NCBI GenBank assembly: GCA_036346375.1
Contig: CM070520.1
Location: 46,271,854 to 46,335,853, forward strand
DNA: 64,000 bases
Source of the DNA: Guadua angustifolia
Lineage: Eukaryota; Streptophyta; Magnoliopsida; Poales; Poaceae
Direction of reading: 5' to 3'
Made by a program: the position numbers and the translations under genes
Part shown: piece after piece, positions 12,641-24,271 of the stretch
Layout: every line of letters starts with the position of its first letter
Numbering within the stretch: position 1 is the first letter of the stretch
The notes under the pieces: model-generated
Databases searched by the model: none
What the model was told of the DNA's origin: nothing
Seen by the model: the letters and a program-made list of their open reading frames with translations, nothing else

Positions 12641-12976
12641 ACCCTTGCCTAATTATATTGTAGGTAGTTGAGTAGCGAGGCTTCGAGTCTCTTTTCGTCG
12701 CAGGTTGCGGGATTCTTTTGAGCCGATCTTTTCTAAGGAGTTATGCCTGGTCAGTTGCCTGCGGGAATGGATGGGTACACTACAAGGCATTGCTTCCTTT
12801 GCTGCTATATTTCTGAGTTGTAATATTAATTTGTATAATCGTTTCCGCTTAATTATTGTATTGTATGGATTTGATTTCCAATTGTTGTAAACATGGGAGT
12901 GCTAGCTACTGATCTAGGGAATAGCACAGTAATCACATGGAGGTTCCTGTTCGTCAGAACGGGGTCTCACAACCGA

Positions 12977-14610
12977 CTACTTCCTGGGATCCGCAGTCCT
13001 TGATAGCTTCCGCCATCAGCAACAATGATCATCACCACCCTGCATCACCGGATTGGTACCTTGATACTGGCGCCACGTCACACATTGCGAGCTCCTCTGG
13101 TATGTTGCATTCTCTGAACTCAGTACCTTCATCAACTCGCATTGTAGTTGGCAATGGCTCTTATTTACCTGTTACTGCTTCTGGTTCTGCACATCTCACC
13201 AACCGACCATTCTACTTGCATCATACTCTTATATCTCCTGACATTGTTAAGAATCTCATTTCCGTTCGCCGTTTCACCCATGATAACAATTGCTCCATTG
13301 AGTTTGACCCTCATGGTTTTTCTGTGAAGGACCTCCACACCAAGAGAACTATCCTTCGCTCCAATAGCTCCAGCGGTCTCTACCTGTTCTTTGGCTCCAA
13401 CCTCACTGCCAACTCCGCCTTCGCTGCTACATCATCAACTGATTTATGGCATCGCCGGGTCGGCCACCCCAGCTCCTCCACTTTATCTCGTTTAGCGTCT
13501 ATATATACTACCAGATGTCTCATGTAATAATGGTTCTCACAATGGCATCACTTGTGAGGCTTGTCAGTTCGGGCGTCATCGTCGCCACCCCTTTTCTGCT
13601 TCTTCCATGTTTAGTGTTCGTCCATTCCAACTTATGCACTGTGATTTGTGGACCTCTCCTACATGTAGTTTTTCTGGTTTTAAATACTACTTAATTATCG
13701 TTGATGATTTCTCTCATTACACATGGGCATTCCCTCTTAAATCCAAATCTGATACCTCCTCCACCTTGCTCCAGTTCTTTCAATACGTTCAGACTCAATT
13801 TCACGTTCTTATTCAGTGTCTTCAGAGTGATAATGGTGGCGAGTTCCTTAATTTCTTGCTGCGTTTTCTTTCCTGTCTTCTAATGGCGTCTCCTTACGAC
13901 TCTCCTGTCCATACACCTCCGCTCAAAACGGGCGTGCCGAGCGAGCTATCCGCACCGTGAACGACATCATTCGCACGCTCCTTTTCCAGGCTCATTTGCC
14001 CGGCGCCTTTTGGGTTGAAGCCCTCCACGTTGCCACTCACATACTTAACAGAAGACCCTCCCAACCAATCCAGTTCAACACACCGTATTTCCTGCTCTTC
14101 GGGTCTCCACCAACCTATGATCATATGCGTGTGTTTGGGTGTCTTTGTTATCCTAATCTTCTTCCAACCACCGATCACAAGCTGGCCCCTCGATCTGCTC
14201 GCTGCATCTTTCTTGGCTATGCCCTGGAGCAGAAGGGCGATACGCTATCGCTGTCTCCACTTATCCTCGCACAAGGTCATTATTTCCCGTCACGTCAACT
14301 TTGATGAAGCCGTTTTTCCATACTCTTCTGATATTCCTGGCACAAACACCTCTGCTATTCCAGCCGCTTCTGATCTTCCAGCCACAGTCGATCCAGGCAG
14401 CAGGATCCTTCCTGATTTCCACGCCGTCCCTTTGCACCAGCCTGATCCGATCGGCACGGACACCCACGCTACCTCTCTCCCTACTCCCGCGCCACATGCT
14501 CGCTCTCCTTTACACCCGGCAACGGCGGGGGGCTCAGCTGTCCCCTTGACCGCCCCAACTTCGCCACCGCACACACCGAGCCCAGCTGTCCGATCTTCAT
14601 GCCGTGCTGT
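12977..14610 (+). pseudogene. Copia protease and integrase remnant
   Basis: The first frame reads the protease active site WYLDTGATSHIAS, then the pre-integrase motif LWHRRVGHPSSSTL, and stops at about 13525. Integrase follows in shifted frames: LMHCDLWTSP, YLIIVDDFSHYTWAFPL, QSDNGGEF, then after another shift NGRAERAIRTVNDII, AFWVEALHVATHILNRRPSQ and VFGCLCYPNL, ending in a KVIISRHVNFDEAVFP block. The catalytic D, D and E can all be located but lie in different frames. Downstream there is only a proline/serine-rich linker and then the 3' LTR; no polymerase. A broken copy with at least three frameshifts. Confidence 0.87.
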
Positions 14611-14723
14611 TGCATGCCGCACAATGTGCGCGCCTGTTGCATGCCGTTCTGCATGCTACTGTAATCCATATATGTATTGCTTCTGAGGAATACAGGTCTT
14701 ATGATTATTGGCTAAGTTTAGCT
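14611..14723 (+). repeat. Truncated 3' LTR of the short-LTR copia element
   Basis: 113 bp almost identical to 7014-7126; the first 105 bp of the LTR are missing. It ends at the CCTAA target duplication. The left edge is the breakpoint of the internal deletion that removed RT and RNase H. Confidence 0.88.
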
Positions 14724-14728
14724 CCTAA

Positions 14729-15274
14729 ATCAGACCAAGTTAGTAAATTACGCAACAGGAATCCCGAAAATAATCTGGCGAAATTAAATGAATCAGTGAG
14801 TGGAAATCCAAATTCCAAATCCATGGTCATCGCCAGGGTTGGGGAAGGTCGCCCTGGTCGATGGATACACGGTCGAGTCGCCAGAGATGTGGCGGGGACG
14901 GTGGCCATTTGAAGTGCAGATCCAGGTGGTGACGGCTTACGGAATGAAGTTGCACGCCTCCGCCGCCTCCACGGGATGAAGTTGCATCGACAGTGTAGTT
15001 ATCTATGCACGATTGTTATTGTTGCCTAAGTAGCTCTAGTTAACTGCATGTGCGTGACCAATGGTTGCCGTAGGATCATCCTGTTGATATATACGATTAC
15101 AGCTGTTTTATAATTTTGTTAAAAAAACAACTGTTTTATTGGTTATTGTAAAAGTTGGTGTAATTTAGGTAAAGTATATATGATTCCTCATGAGTGAATT
15201 GCTCGTCGCAACCGTAGAAAGACAGTGAAATGCTGAAGTGTCCACAAAAAGCTAGCTAGCATAGTGGTCCACAG
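14729..15274. other. No gene seen
   Basis: Unique-looking sequence with a GC-rich patch at about 14820-14960 containing a repeated GGNATGAAGTTGCA phrase. I can assign no exon or RNA gene. Confidence 0.4.
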
Positions 15275-15277
15275 TTA

Positions 15278-15634
15278 GGTCCTGTTTAGAAGCAATGTAT
15301 TTTTATAGTTTCTATGTAATACTATAGTTTCTAAGAATACTATGGTATTTTATATAATAAGATGTTTGGTTATCATGCCAAAAACTCTGTATTAAAAGCT
15401 ATGATTTGGTAGATACCATGGTATTTTTGAAGTATTTGAAACTCCACTCCAACCCAAAATTTTCATGATTTTGACTAGCGTCTTGCTTATTTTCACTTAA
15501 ATACCATGGTTTGTGATGTTGCATCTAAATAGTTGGTAGTTCGAAGGAATACCATGGTTTCAAAGTGGTTTAGTAAAACCATGGTATTCATGACAAAACA
15601 ATTGCAAACCATAGTATATCATCCAAACAGGGCC
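15278..15634. mobile_element. MITE, Tourist/PIF-Harbinger type
   Basis: 357 bp flanked by TTA on both sides (15275-15277 and 15635-15637). The terminal inverted repeats are GGTCCTGTTTAGAAG on the left and, read in reverse complement, GGCCCTGTTTGGATG on the right. The interior is full of ACCATGGTAT-type words in both orientations, so it would fold into a long hairpin. No protein. Confidence 0.85.
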
Positions 15635-15637
15635 TTA

Positions 15638-16493
15638 ATAGTGGATTAGTCAGTCGATGAATTAGTCAGTCAAAAACAAATCTTGCACTTCTCGTCTATT
15701 TTGTTGTTGTATGAGTGGAAATTTTAGAACGACGGCTTCGAGAGTATCAAGTCGGCACACGAAACTTTCTGCGTGCTAATTTGAGCGTAATTAAAGATGA
15801 TTGGTTTGAGCTGTTTCAGACTTTAATTTCAGTCAGTAGATGAACGATATAGGCTAAGGATGACAACCAAGGTATTCTTACCCTACCCAGAACTTTTCAT
15901 CAAAGAATCCCTGTTTTTTCATAAAATTCTGCAAATGTGTGTTCATACCCCAGCTTTTGAGACTTAACATCTCTGCCCGCTTGCAAATGTGCAGCGCTTA
16001 CTTGCCGCTGTGGCGAGCAGTGCCGGCCTGCACGGCCTACCTGACAAAAAAAATCATAAATTAGAAGGTCTTATATTTTCTATTTGTTGTTGTGGATAGT
16101 CTACTCAGCCGATCAGGCACTAGCCGACTCACACCGTGTTGCCTTCCCTGTCTGCTCGTTGTCATTGTGGTGGGTTGTCTTTCGCTGCATGCTCTTGCCC
16201 TCGCCTACTCCCCACGACGCGCGACACGCATAAGTGCTCTCGACTCAGTGGCATGCTATATCCTTGCAAAGGAGAGGTGTTGAGCCATGTCCTCTCTCTC
16301 TCTCTCTCTCTCTCTCAATTATCTTTATGCGTGTTTAGAGTTCGAGTCCAATTGTGCAAGTAACAAGTAAAGTCACCAATTGCCAAAATAAGTCCCCAAC
16401 AAGTAGTGCCCACCAAGCTACATGGTCCAGGAAGTAGTTCACCGCCCAGTGAAACTTCTTCTTTCTTTGGCTGCATCCGATCGAGCAAGTTTG
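15638..16493. other. No gene seen; contains a (CT)n tract
   Basis: No convincing exon. A (CT)13 microsatellite lies at 16291-16316. An arginine/serine-rich frame around 16092-16283 has no recognisable domain. Sequence at 16420-16490 is the left flank of the CACTA element. Confidence 0.45.
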
Positions 16494-17677
16494 CACTACT
16501 AGGGAATGGGCTATCACAAGCAGTTTCTACGGGTTGTACAACCGGTTTTGGAACCGCCAGTAATGGGCCGTTTTGGTTCATCAAGGCTCATAAGATTTGG
16601 CTCCACAGATGCAAGATACCGCTGTTTGGTTGCTTGTATGAATATTCTGGCCTGGCTCTAGCCATGCAACGTAGCCCCTGTAGCCTGGCCCGTAGGAAAC
16701 GCCAGAATCGGTCGTATCCCACGAGCCAAGCTCCCTGCATGCGCTGGTTACCTTACTGGCAATGCATGCATGATGACATCATCACATATGTAATCTATTT
16801 TCCATCTATTTCTTGTAATATCTTTTGAATACAATCTCTGATCACCGAACCGATTTTAGCTATGCGTTCCTGACATTTTTTGGAACAAAACTAGACCACA
16901 CTCGCCATATAAATTTTAAAAGATCAAATTTTTATTTTTCACTGATTTGAATTTTTATTTTTATTTTTTGATTTTTTTATTTTTCCAATATTTATTTTCT
17001 TTTTTGAATTTGTTGATGTTCTAGTATTACTTTTTCAAAAAAAATTATCCATCTCTCTTGAATTTATCCATCCAACATTTCTTTCTAGTGCACTCAACCA
17101 AACAACTTCTCTGTACAGCCTGTCCAATCTCATACAACTAACCAAACAACATCACCTTCTATCCACTCAGCCAGACTCTCACCAGCCAGGCTGAACTCAT
17201 ACAGCCTGGCTCAATTGAGAAGATAACCAAACAGGCCCTAAGCAATCGTTTGTGATACTCCAGGCAGTATCACAAGCGTTTAATAACCGCTTGTAGAAGC
17301 CACTTAAAAAGAGAAATAATATTGTGAGGAATGGGATTCGAACCAACAACCTCCTCACTCCTCGTGACCCACGCCTCACCCATGCAGCCAACCCACCCAC
17401 GCGTGTTCTCTGATAGAGTAGGACATGCATTCCTTTTATTATTTTAAAATTGGGCTTCTGGCGGTTGGGGACACGAACCGCTTTGTAAAGCCATTTTACA
17501 AGCGCGGTTCGTGTCCCCAACCGCTTGTAGATCTGTAGAAGGGGTTCGTGTCTAGAACCACTTCTAGAGACCCTCTCTAGTCCATTGCCACGAACCGCTT
17601 GTGACGCAGAGAGCACAAACGATGCACAACTAACTGTTTGTAATAGGCCGTTTGTGAAGATCGATTCTGTAATAGTG
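16494..17677. mobile_element. Non-autonomous CACTA (En/Spm-like) DNA transposon
   Basis: It starts CACTACTAGGGAA and ends TTCTGTAATAGTG, whose reverse complement is CACTATTACAGAA, so the termini are CACTA-type inverted repeats. The flanking trinucleotides are TTG and ATG, a near but not exact match to a 3-bp duplication. The subterminal regions carry repeated AACCGCTTGT and AAGCGGTT words in both orientations (17280-17600), as expected for transposase binding sites of this family. No transposase is encoded. A second element is nested inside (about 16608-17243). Confidence 0.78.
16608..17243. mobile_element. Nested inverted-repeat element inside the CACTA element
   Basis: Ends carry the inverted words CTGTTTGGTTGCTTGTATG and AACCAAACAGGCCC, with subterminal CAGCCTGGC words. 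It splits the CACTA subterminal repeats. Target duplication and exact ends are unclear, so the superfamily (hAT or PIF) is not assigned. Confidence 0.45.
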
Positions 17678-17753
17678 ATGCATTCGTCACTACTAGCCCA
17701 AAAACTGAACGCATGTACTAAAGGAGTTCATAGGGTCGGGCGGCCGTGTTGGC

Positions 17754-18220
17754 AAGGCACTGATCATGCGCGTGTTTCTTTCTTCCTTTCTTCATCACGT
17801 CACGGTCACCGCGAGCTAGCGTTCACCAAGCTAACAAATGACCATACGCGTGTTACTTTCTTCCTTTCTTCATCCCGTCACGGTCACCGCGATCGAGCTA
17901 GCGTTCACCAATCACCAAGCTAACAAATGACCATACGCCTGTTACTTTCTTCCTTTCTTTATCACAAGTCCACGACACGGTCACCGCGAGCTAGCATCTA
18001 CCAAGCTGTTTGTCATCTCCACGCTTGCCCTACTGGATCGTCTCGAGCGCCGGCCGGCGCATATGTAGTTTGACGTGGATGCGATCCTCAATCTAACGGA
18101 GCTCGATCGATCCATCTTTCTTCCCTCCCGTCAAGGATCGAGCCATATCCAACTGAGCACGAGCCGGCAGGCCTTCCGCTCTCCAGGTTTGTAGTATACA
18201 TGCTTCCGCAATTAATATTG
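17754..18220 (+). promoter_or_regulatory. Displaced promoter and 5' leader of gene copy 1
   Basis: This stretch is about 90% identical by eye to 40745-41145, which lies upstream of kinase-MSP gene copy 2. The homology includes the tandem ACCATACGCGTGTT...TCACCGCGAGCTAGCG units, a CGCCGGCCGGCGCATATG palindromic stretch, the CTAACGGAGCTCGATCGATCC region, and a CTCTCCAG/GTTTGTAG boundary that looks like a 5' UTR splice donor. The homology stops exactly at the copia LTR start (18221) and resumes at 38779. The promoter is therefore separated from its gene by 20.5 kb of retrotransposon. Confidence 0.8.
17762..18008 (+). repeat. Three-copy promoter tandem repeat, about 80-90 bp unit
   Basis: Units start at about 17762, 17841 and 17930. 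Each has C(C)ATRCGCSTGTT, a CTTTCTTCCTTTCTT run, a CACGGTCACCGCGA segment and a CTAGC...ACCAAGCT end. The promoter of copy 2 holds two units (from 40753 and 40837), so copy number differs between the paralogues. Confidence 0.8.
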
Positions 18221-18804
18221 TGTAAAATCATATGCTAAAAAATTGGTTTAGTAATGAAATTGGCATTGCAAAGTGATTGCAATCATAGCTTGTGTTGTGC
18301 ATGTGTTGTTTGAGTTGATTATTTGATATATTTGTGATAGCATAATAATGGTTTGCTTGATACAACGCGCTCGTGTGAGTGGTTGCATGGATTGACTTTG
18401 ATAATGATTTTGCTTGATGCAATGCGCTGTGTGAGTGGTTGTATGGATTGACCTTGAGTCAAGTCGTGGACTTGTGCTCGGAAATTGTTTCTTGTTTATT
18501 CATGTGTAGGTGTTCCTCGAGGGCGAATGTGGTCGATGATGGGACCGGAACTAGGTTCATGGAGGAACTGAGATTCGGAACTAGATTCAGGGAGAAGTCG
18601 AGGTCTTGGTGGTCAAGGATGTCATGCGGGACGTTCGGGCTAGAGAACATGCACATAGAGGCTGGTTAGTCACGTAATTACACCATGTGGGCTGTACATA
18701 CGTGCAAGAGTTGTATTTGGCTATGTTTGGGCCAGGTTGAGATGTATACGAACTCTTTCCATGTTAGAAGTAGAGTTTTATTCAATCTCTTTATATTTGC
18801 TCAG

Positions 18805-18813
18805 TATAAATAG
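18805..18813 (+). promoter_or_regulatory. LTR TATA box (TATAAATAG)
   Basis: A canonical plant TATA motif, conserved in the 3' LTR at 37915-37923. It would drive transcription of the retroelement rightwards. Confidence 0.65.
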
Positions 18814-19284
18814 AGGGAGGTGTTTCCTGTTTATGTGAGCGCTCAGGTTTTAGGGTTGTACTCTTTTGTTTGGAGTATCAGAATCGATCAAAGAGAAATA
18901 ACAAATCCTTCTTGCAACCAAGTTTCTTGCGTTTGTTCCGGTGGCCATTGTGTTTTTCCTTGACAACTAGAAAACCAAGTTGCGGCTAGAGTGCTCCTAT
19001 GTATTGTGAGGAATGGTGTAAGTAATTTTCATTCGGTCCTGCGTAGTTGATCTATCATTCGGAGTTTTGGTCTATCGCTGCTTTGAAGAGTAATTCTCGT
19101 CATTTGTTGCTTCAGTCAAATTGCAAAGGTAATATCTTCAGATCCATAGATCCGATCCAGTTTATTCTTTTTGTGTTCGCTTTAGAATTTAATCTAGTTT
19201 CTACAGTTAAAATTTCACATCAATCTAACAATTGGATCTTTAGAAATTACTATTTTAGTGAACATATGTCAGTCTATTTTTTGA

Positions 19285-19515
19285 ACTGGTCGCCAGACTA
19301 CTCGCCCATTGCAGAATAAACTGGTTGCCCGACTGCTCTCCAACTACGAAAGTGGTCACCCGACTGCTCTCCAACTACGTGAACTGGTCTCCCGACTACA
19401 TGAACTGATCTCCCGACTACGTGAACTGGACTTCCATCTACGTGAACTGGTCTACCGACTACGTGAACTGGTCTCCGACTGTGTGAACTGGTCTCCCGAC
19501 TGTTCGCCGACTGCA
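19285..19515 (+). repeat. Minisatellite inside the copia LTR (about 21-bp unit)
   Basis: Degenerate head-to-tail copies of a TGAACTGGTCTCCCGACTAC unit. The 3' LTR carries the same array (about 38395-38645) with different unit content, and the middle LTR has only diverged traces. Variable unit number accounts for the length difference between LTRs. Confidence 0.85.
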
Positions 19516-19610
19516 TAAACTTGTCTCCAATCAATTTGAGTTTATTTTGGGGTGTGTTAGAAAAAATCATCAAAAATTTTGATTTTAGCTTCTGCGCAAT
19601 CATTCACACC

Positions 19611-22600
19611 TGTGAGACCCCGTTTCAATGAACAGGAACCTCCATGTGATTACTGTGCTATTCCCTGGATCAGTAGCTAGCACTCACATGTTTACAACAT
19701 TCATACCACAACCAAAGCCAAGTTCTAATTACATAACTTGCCACAGTATTAATTATACAGAGTATTAGTTACAACGAAATAAAACAGCGGAACACAATAT
19801 AAAGTTTAAGTCCAAAAGCCTGGTAGCATGCCCAACCAAAACCCCAAGGGATCTGACTAGGCAAAGTCCCAAGGAGAATCACCGCCATAATCCCCGTGAC
19901 CTGCTTGGAAGTACGCGTCTTCTGGCATATCGTAGGGATATTCTTCTGAACAATGTTGATAGCAAGATTAAGTACATTTGTATCCAGCAAGACTTATAGT
20001 GTATCACAAATGCAATTAAGTATACATGCAGGTTAATTCAAAGGAACAGGCTCTAAGTTATTTTGCATTTTACAGAAAGAATTTAAATGTATGATCATAA
20101 TAGATTGCAAATCCAAATTTTCATAAAGCAGCATAGTATTTTCATAATTTACCAGGAAATATCCATGTTCCCTGCCTTAGCATACCAAATAGCATAAACC
20201 CGCACATGTCGATCCTTTGACTTAAACAGATGGTTGTTAAAACAAAACCAACTCAAATCACTTTTTGAAAATATATAAATCCTTAACATTGGAATGACTT
20301 CACCAAGTGCCCATAACCGCGGGCGCGGCTAATCGATTAGATTTAGTACTCTGCAGAGTTGTACAGCTTTACCCACAAGGAATGATCAACCTCTTTTGCC
20401 AGGCCAATTGACACACATCCTTTGGTGTGCCGGCAAGGAGATCATACGTAACCGTTACCTTAACTAGATATGACTTCGAACCAGCCCGGGACGTTAATCC
20501 TCATCAGAGGAACAGAAACACACACACATGACGTGGTCCCTTCACATATACCCATCACACACACACCGTTTCTGTTCGTGACAAGGCGTACACAGTTGCA
20601 TGGGTGGAAACCCTTCCAAGCAGACCAAACCGGAATGCCTGTGCAAGCTCCCGCCTTCCTATGTGCGAAGCCACACCTAGTTAACTTAATAGGTTACGAC
20701 TGCCCCATCCCAGCCCTCGTGATTGCACGAAAATCTTGGATCAACAGCGTACCATTGCTCGGTCCTTAATTTGACACGGACGACACTTCACCCTATACTA
20801 CGTGCAAAGCCTGTATTGCACCTCCGGCTATTGCCAATAGTCGTCCGCGTCGAAACCATAGTTTTTGTTTTTCAGGTTTTTAATCAAATATCAACAACCT
20901 TTTCCAGGGTAATAGCCATTCATAAAAGAAATCATTTTGGAAACATCATGTTGAACTACAGCAAAGCTAAGCAGTTATATTATTTCGTCGATTATACCCA
21001 AAACAACATTAAGTATGTCTAAGCATAGTAAGGTTTACAAAGTTCACTTGTTCAGAGATTGAGGCAAACCATAATTTATAGGCATAGTACTAATTCTACC
21101 CCAAATTAGCAAGTTTATGGGGAATTATGCTCATGCACCATCTTAAAACAAAAGCAACATATTGTAGGTAAATTATCAGGCTCATCATGTTCAAGGGGAT
21201 GCTTGCCTTGCTCTTCCTCAGCTATGTCCAACTCTGGATCAGCAACTGCTTCTTCCTCCTCGAGGGTATCACCGTCTACACGTCGCATCGAAGGAAACAA
21301 TAGCAATTAAAAACTTGCATAAAGGGCAAAAAGAAAATTGATAGAAAAAGCAAATAAACTTCACACAAGATCAAAGATTATTTCTGTGTATTATTTAATC
21401 ATACTTTTTGAATTCAAGATGCCAATTTATGTATTCTTTTATTTCTATTTTCGAATTCAAGATGCAAAAATCGATTAAGTTTATAAAGATGAATTCATTA
21501 TTTGCCTAGATATTATTCTCTATCTTTTCTTAGGATTCAGATTCAAAACAATACTTATTTAAACTTTTAGTTATTAATAGCCAACTTACATCCTATTATA
21601 TCTTGCATATATCATATATGTATATATGCAAATAAAAGAAAGCATACTTATGTATATGCATGCCCACATGTATTTGTACCTAACTAAGATTGACATTATT
21701 CTCCTTAATACCATTTTTATAGTCTTTACTATTCATGAACATTTCTTGATTATAAATTTGTTTATATATATGAATATACATATATATAAATTTATATGTG
21801 TGTGTATATAGGTACATACATAAAGACTATTGTGAAATATTAAGATTAGGCATATATTTAATTATTTAGAAATCTTAAGAGTTGTGTTTAATTATCCATT
21901 TTCAGCACACCTCAAAATCAGAAAATCATATTTTATGCAATTATTAAAACCAATTTATTTTAAAACATTTCAATTTATTTATTCTTATTCTCTTTTTAGA
22001 CCTAATTAAAACATGGATTTATTTGATGAAGGAGACTAACTTAAAACATAAATATTTTTATATATTTGAACTCATTTCAGAACAAGGATTCTAAAAGATT
22101 TATTTTCATTTATTTTGATTAAGTCTAAATTAATCTTTTTCTTAACACATAATTACTCATTTTGGTATTTTCATTTTAGAAATTCACACAGTAACACTTT
22201 CAAGAATATTTTTGCATATTCTGATACTATGGGATTTTAGATGATTTTAGGAATTTATTTCACCAAATTCGGAGCAATATTTCAAAAGTTACAACAATTT
22301 GAATTTTTGGCTCGGATTGAAATTCCAGTTTTAAACGGAAATACGCTTTCGCTGTTTTGAAAGCGTATTCCTATGCGCGCGCAGAGGTCAGTTCAAAAGC
22401 CCACCACGACTGACAGGCCGGGCCCACGGTTCAGCGACTCAGAACAGGGCGCACGGTCTCTTCCTCGCCACCGGCGAACCATCACCGGAGCGGCTGCTCG
22501 GGTAACGCCTACAGCTTCACCTCGTCAAGACGCATCTAAGGGACCTATCCATTTCAACAGAGGTGGCCGGGAAGGTGGTCGTCACCGGTAAGCGGCGGCG

Positions 22601-24171
22601 GAGCCACGGGCGAACACTGGCGATTCACCACTGGCGACTCATTCAATGGAAGAAGTACTCGGCGAGCATCAGTGATGATAGGGAGTTCCATTTCACCTAG
22701 GTTTTGGGTTGGAAGTGAACCGGAGAAGCCTGCTCACGTGCGTCGCCAGAGCCGAAGAAGAAGGTGACGGGTGCGGCGCTGCTACGGCTAGAAAAATGAA
22801 ATTTGGCGCTTGATCAGTAAAGTATGAAGTATGGAGAAGCTCAGAGGTGAGTCAATTCGGAGGATTACCACACGGCGAGCTTGAATTGCCGATTCCCCCT
22901 TTCCTCAGTTCTTCAGTGAAGAAAAGTGAAACGAGGAAGAAGAGGTGAGCTGGTTCAGTAGAAATATGGAGGATGGCAGCAGCATGTCTAAGCGACACAG
23001 CCTGGCCTTTTATAGCAAGCCAAGAGACAAACTTCAGGGTTTGAACGCGAACGGGTTTCTCTGAAGATTTGCAGCGACAGGCGCAGCCATATCTCATCAC
23101 CTCGGGAGGGAACGAGAGCAGTGTACGGCGCGGGAGAGCTGGCGCAATGCGTGGCATAGCTGGACGATTCCAGCGGGGTGAAAGTACTACTGTTGGTGAG
23201 GTGATACAGAGAGAGCGTGAGAGAACTGAGAGAGCGAGCTCAGCTCGGTGAGGAAGAAGGAAAAGCCTGAGCAGTGGGGCTGGACCCACCTGTCGGCGAA
23301 TGAAAATTGCGGCGCCCGCCAGCCAGCGCAACAAGTTGCACAGTGTTTCGGGCCCACACGTCGGCGAGAGAAGGAACCGATTTGAGGATTGACTCGGGCA
23401 AGTGCACTGAACTTGCATTAATTGGACAGCTATCCTTGGTTAGATATTTTTCCAACTTTTTATACACACTCTCCTGGAGGTAGATAAGGTCCAGGTAAAT
23501 TTTCAAGTCAAAATACTTCGTGAAGATTTAATTAAAATTCTGACATTAAACTATGCTCAGAATTCCTTTTTCTGTATTTGAATTGGCAGACGATTCCAAT
23601 CTTTTCTAAAATTTTTGAAAATTTATTTTTCAATTTAAATTGGGACAAGGATTCTTATGTAAAATTTTTAGCTCAAGATATTGCTCCAGTAATTTATAAA
23701 AATTCTGACACTTCATTTTTCAGTTTTTATTTGATTCTATTTTCGAATTATTTGGAGACTTATCTCATCAGATAATCTCCTGAGATTTTTACCAGTGGTA
23801 AATACTGTATCAAGGGTGATTTGGTAAATTTTTTAGCTGGAGATGAGCTCTGGATATTTTTCATAAATTTCTTACCGTGCACTGTTTCTAGTCAATTTGG
23901 TTATATATTTCATTTTCATTATCCAAATTATTATTCCTTTATTTTACTCAGTGCAGAATTTGTTTTCTCTACACATTGGGATTTCAGAAAAGAAATTATT
24001 CACAACTTTTCTTTTGTTCTTTTAATTGCTCTCATTTCTTTAATTGTTTTTGCAATGCAAAAATCCAAGAAATAAATCTAGAAAACCATAAATTCAATAA
24101 AACTCAAGAATACTCAAAATGCAAAGTCATACTATAATATTTCACAGTTTTACAATTTTTGGGATGTTACA
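19611..24171 (-). mobile_element. Giant solo LTR, reverse orientation, 4,561 bp
   Basis: On the plus strand it begins TGTGAGACCCCGTTTC and ends GGGATGTTACA, the reverse complement of the TGTAACATCCC...GGGGTCTCACA ends of the element at 8359-12971. The duplication ACACC flanks it (19606-19610 and 24172-24176). Its removal restores an uninterrupted copia LTR. Internal blocks such as the CTATTGGCAATAG region (about 20820-20850) and the AATCGATTAG block near 20330 match the other family members in order. Frames within it, including a 188-codon one in the GC-rich part (22852-23418), have no recognisable domain. Confidence 0.9.
23007..23014 (-). promoter_or_regulatory. Candidate TATA box of the reverse giant LTR
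   Basis: Reads TATAAAAG on the minus strand at the edge of the GC-rich segment, matching in position the motif at 9023 of the sister LTR. Confidence 0.5.
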
Positions 24172-24214
24172 ACACCCCTCTGATTGCTACGTTAGTATAT
24201 TTCGATCCTACAAG

Positions 24215-24226
24215 TGGTATCAGAGC
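24215..24226 (+). promoter_or_regulatory. Primer-binding site of the first copia unit
   Basis: TGGTATCAGAGC lies two bases after the 5' LTR end and complements initiator tRNA-Met. The second unit has the same site at 35107-35118. Confidence 0.88.
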
Positions 24227-24271
24227 CTAGTTTTTCTAATTAATCTTAACTGGTGATTAGAAACCGTAGCG

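Larger units (their letters stand above)
8359..12971 (+). mobile_element. Giant solo LTR, 4,613 bp, Ty3/gypsy-like
   Basis: It runs from TGTAACATCCTGAAAAATAAA to GGGGTCTCACA and is flanked by the 5-bp duplication ACCGA (8354-8358 and 12972-12976), with no internal region, so it is a solo LTR left by LTR-LTR recombination. Removing it rejoins the copia gag-protease region. The same family occurs in reverse at 19611-24171 (terminal sequences almost identical) and as a partial at 1-2807. A TATA motif lies near 9023 inside a GC-rich segment, giving a very long transcribed R-U5 part. Short frames in the GC-rich stretch (8790-9780) show no domain and I do not regard them as genes. Confidence 0.9.
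6909..14723 (+). mobile_element. Ty1/copia element with short LTRs, internally deleted, carrying a nested solo LTR
   Basis: A 5-bp duplication CCTAA flanks the element (6904-6908 and 14724-14728). In order it holds a 218-bp 5' LTR, a primer-binding site, gag, a 4.6 kb foreign solo LTR, protease, integrase and the last 113 bp of the 3' LTR. Reverse transcriptase and RNase H are absent: integrase-linker sequence runs directly into the truncated 3' LTR. The short LTR and the protein motifs suit the Hopscotch/Retrofit-like branch of copia elements, which is an inference. Stops, frameshifts and the deletion make it inactive. The intact target duplication shows the deletion happened after insertion, or that a deleted copy inserted. 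Confidence 0.88.
18221..24212 (+). repeat. 5' LTR of the copia block, interrupted by a solo LTR
   Basis: LTR sequence occupies 18221-19610 and resumes at 24177, ending CCTACA at 24212. Without the insert it is about 1.43 kb, against 1.45 kb for the 3' LTR. It has a TATAAATAG box at 18805-18813 and a minisatellite near its end. A copia gag leader follows directly. Confidence 0.87.

Noticed and set aside
17325..17420. tRNA-like T-arm (GGTTCGAATCCC on the minus strand)
   Set aside because: Only the T-arm looks right. No matching acceptor stem, D-arm or anticodon arm could be built, and the segment lies within the CACTA element.
17690..17710. A second CACTACTAG word as another CACTA terminus
   Set aside because: No partner end with a matching inverted repeat was found; it may be chance or a decayed end.
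19285..19515. Regular short repeats that could suggest a CRISPR array
   Set aside because: The repeats are head-to-tail without unique spacers, lie within a plant retrotransposon LTR, and no cas gene is present.
22852..23418. 188-codon minus-strand frame
   Set aside because: It lies in the GC-rich leader part of a solo LTR, has no domain, and the sister LTR at 8359-12971 does not conserve it.
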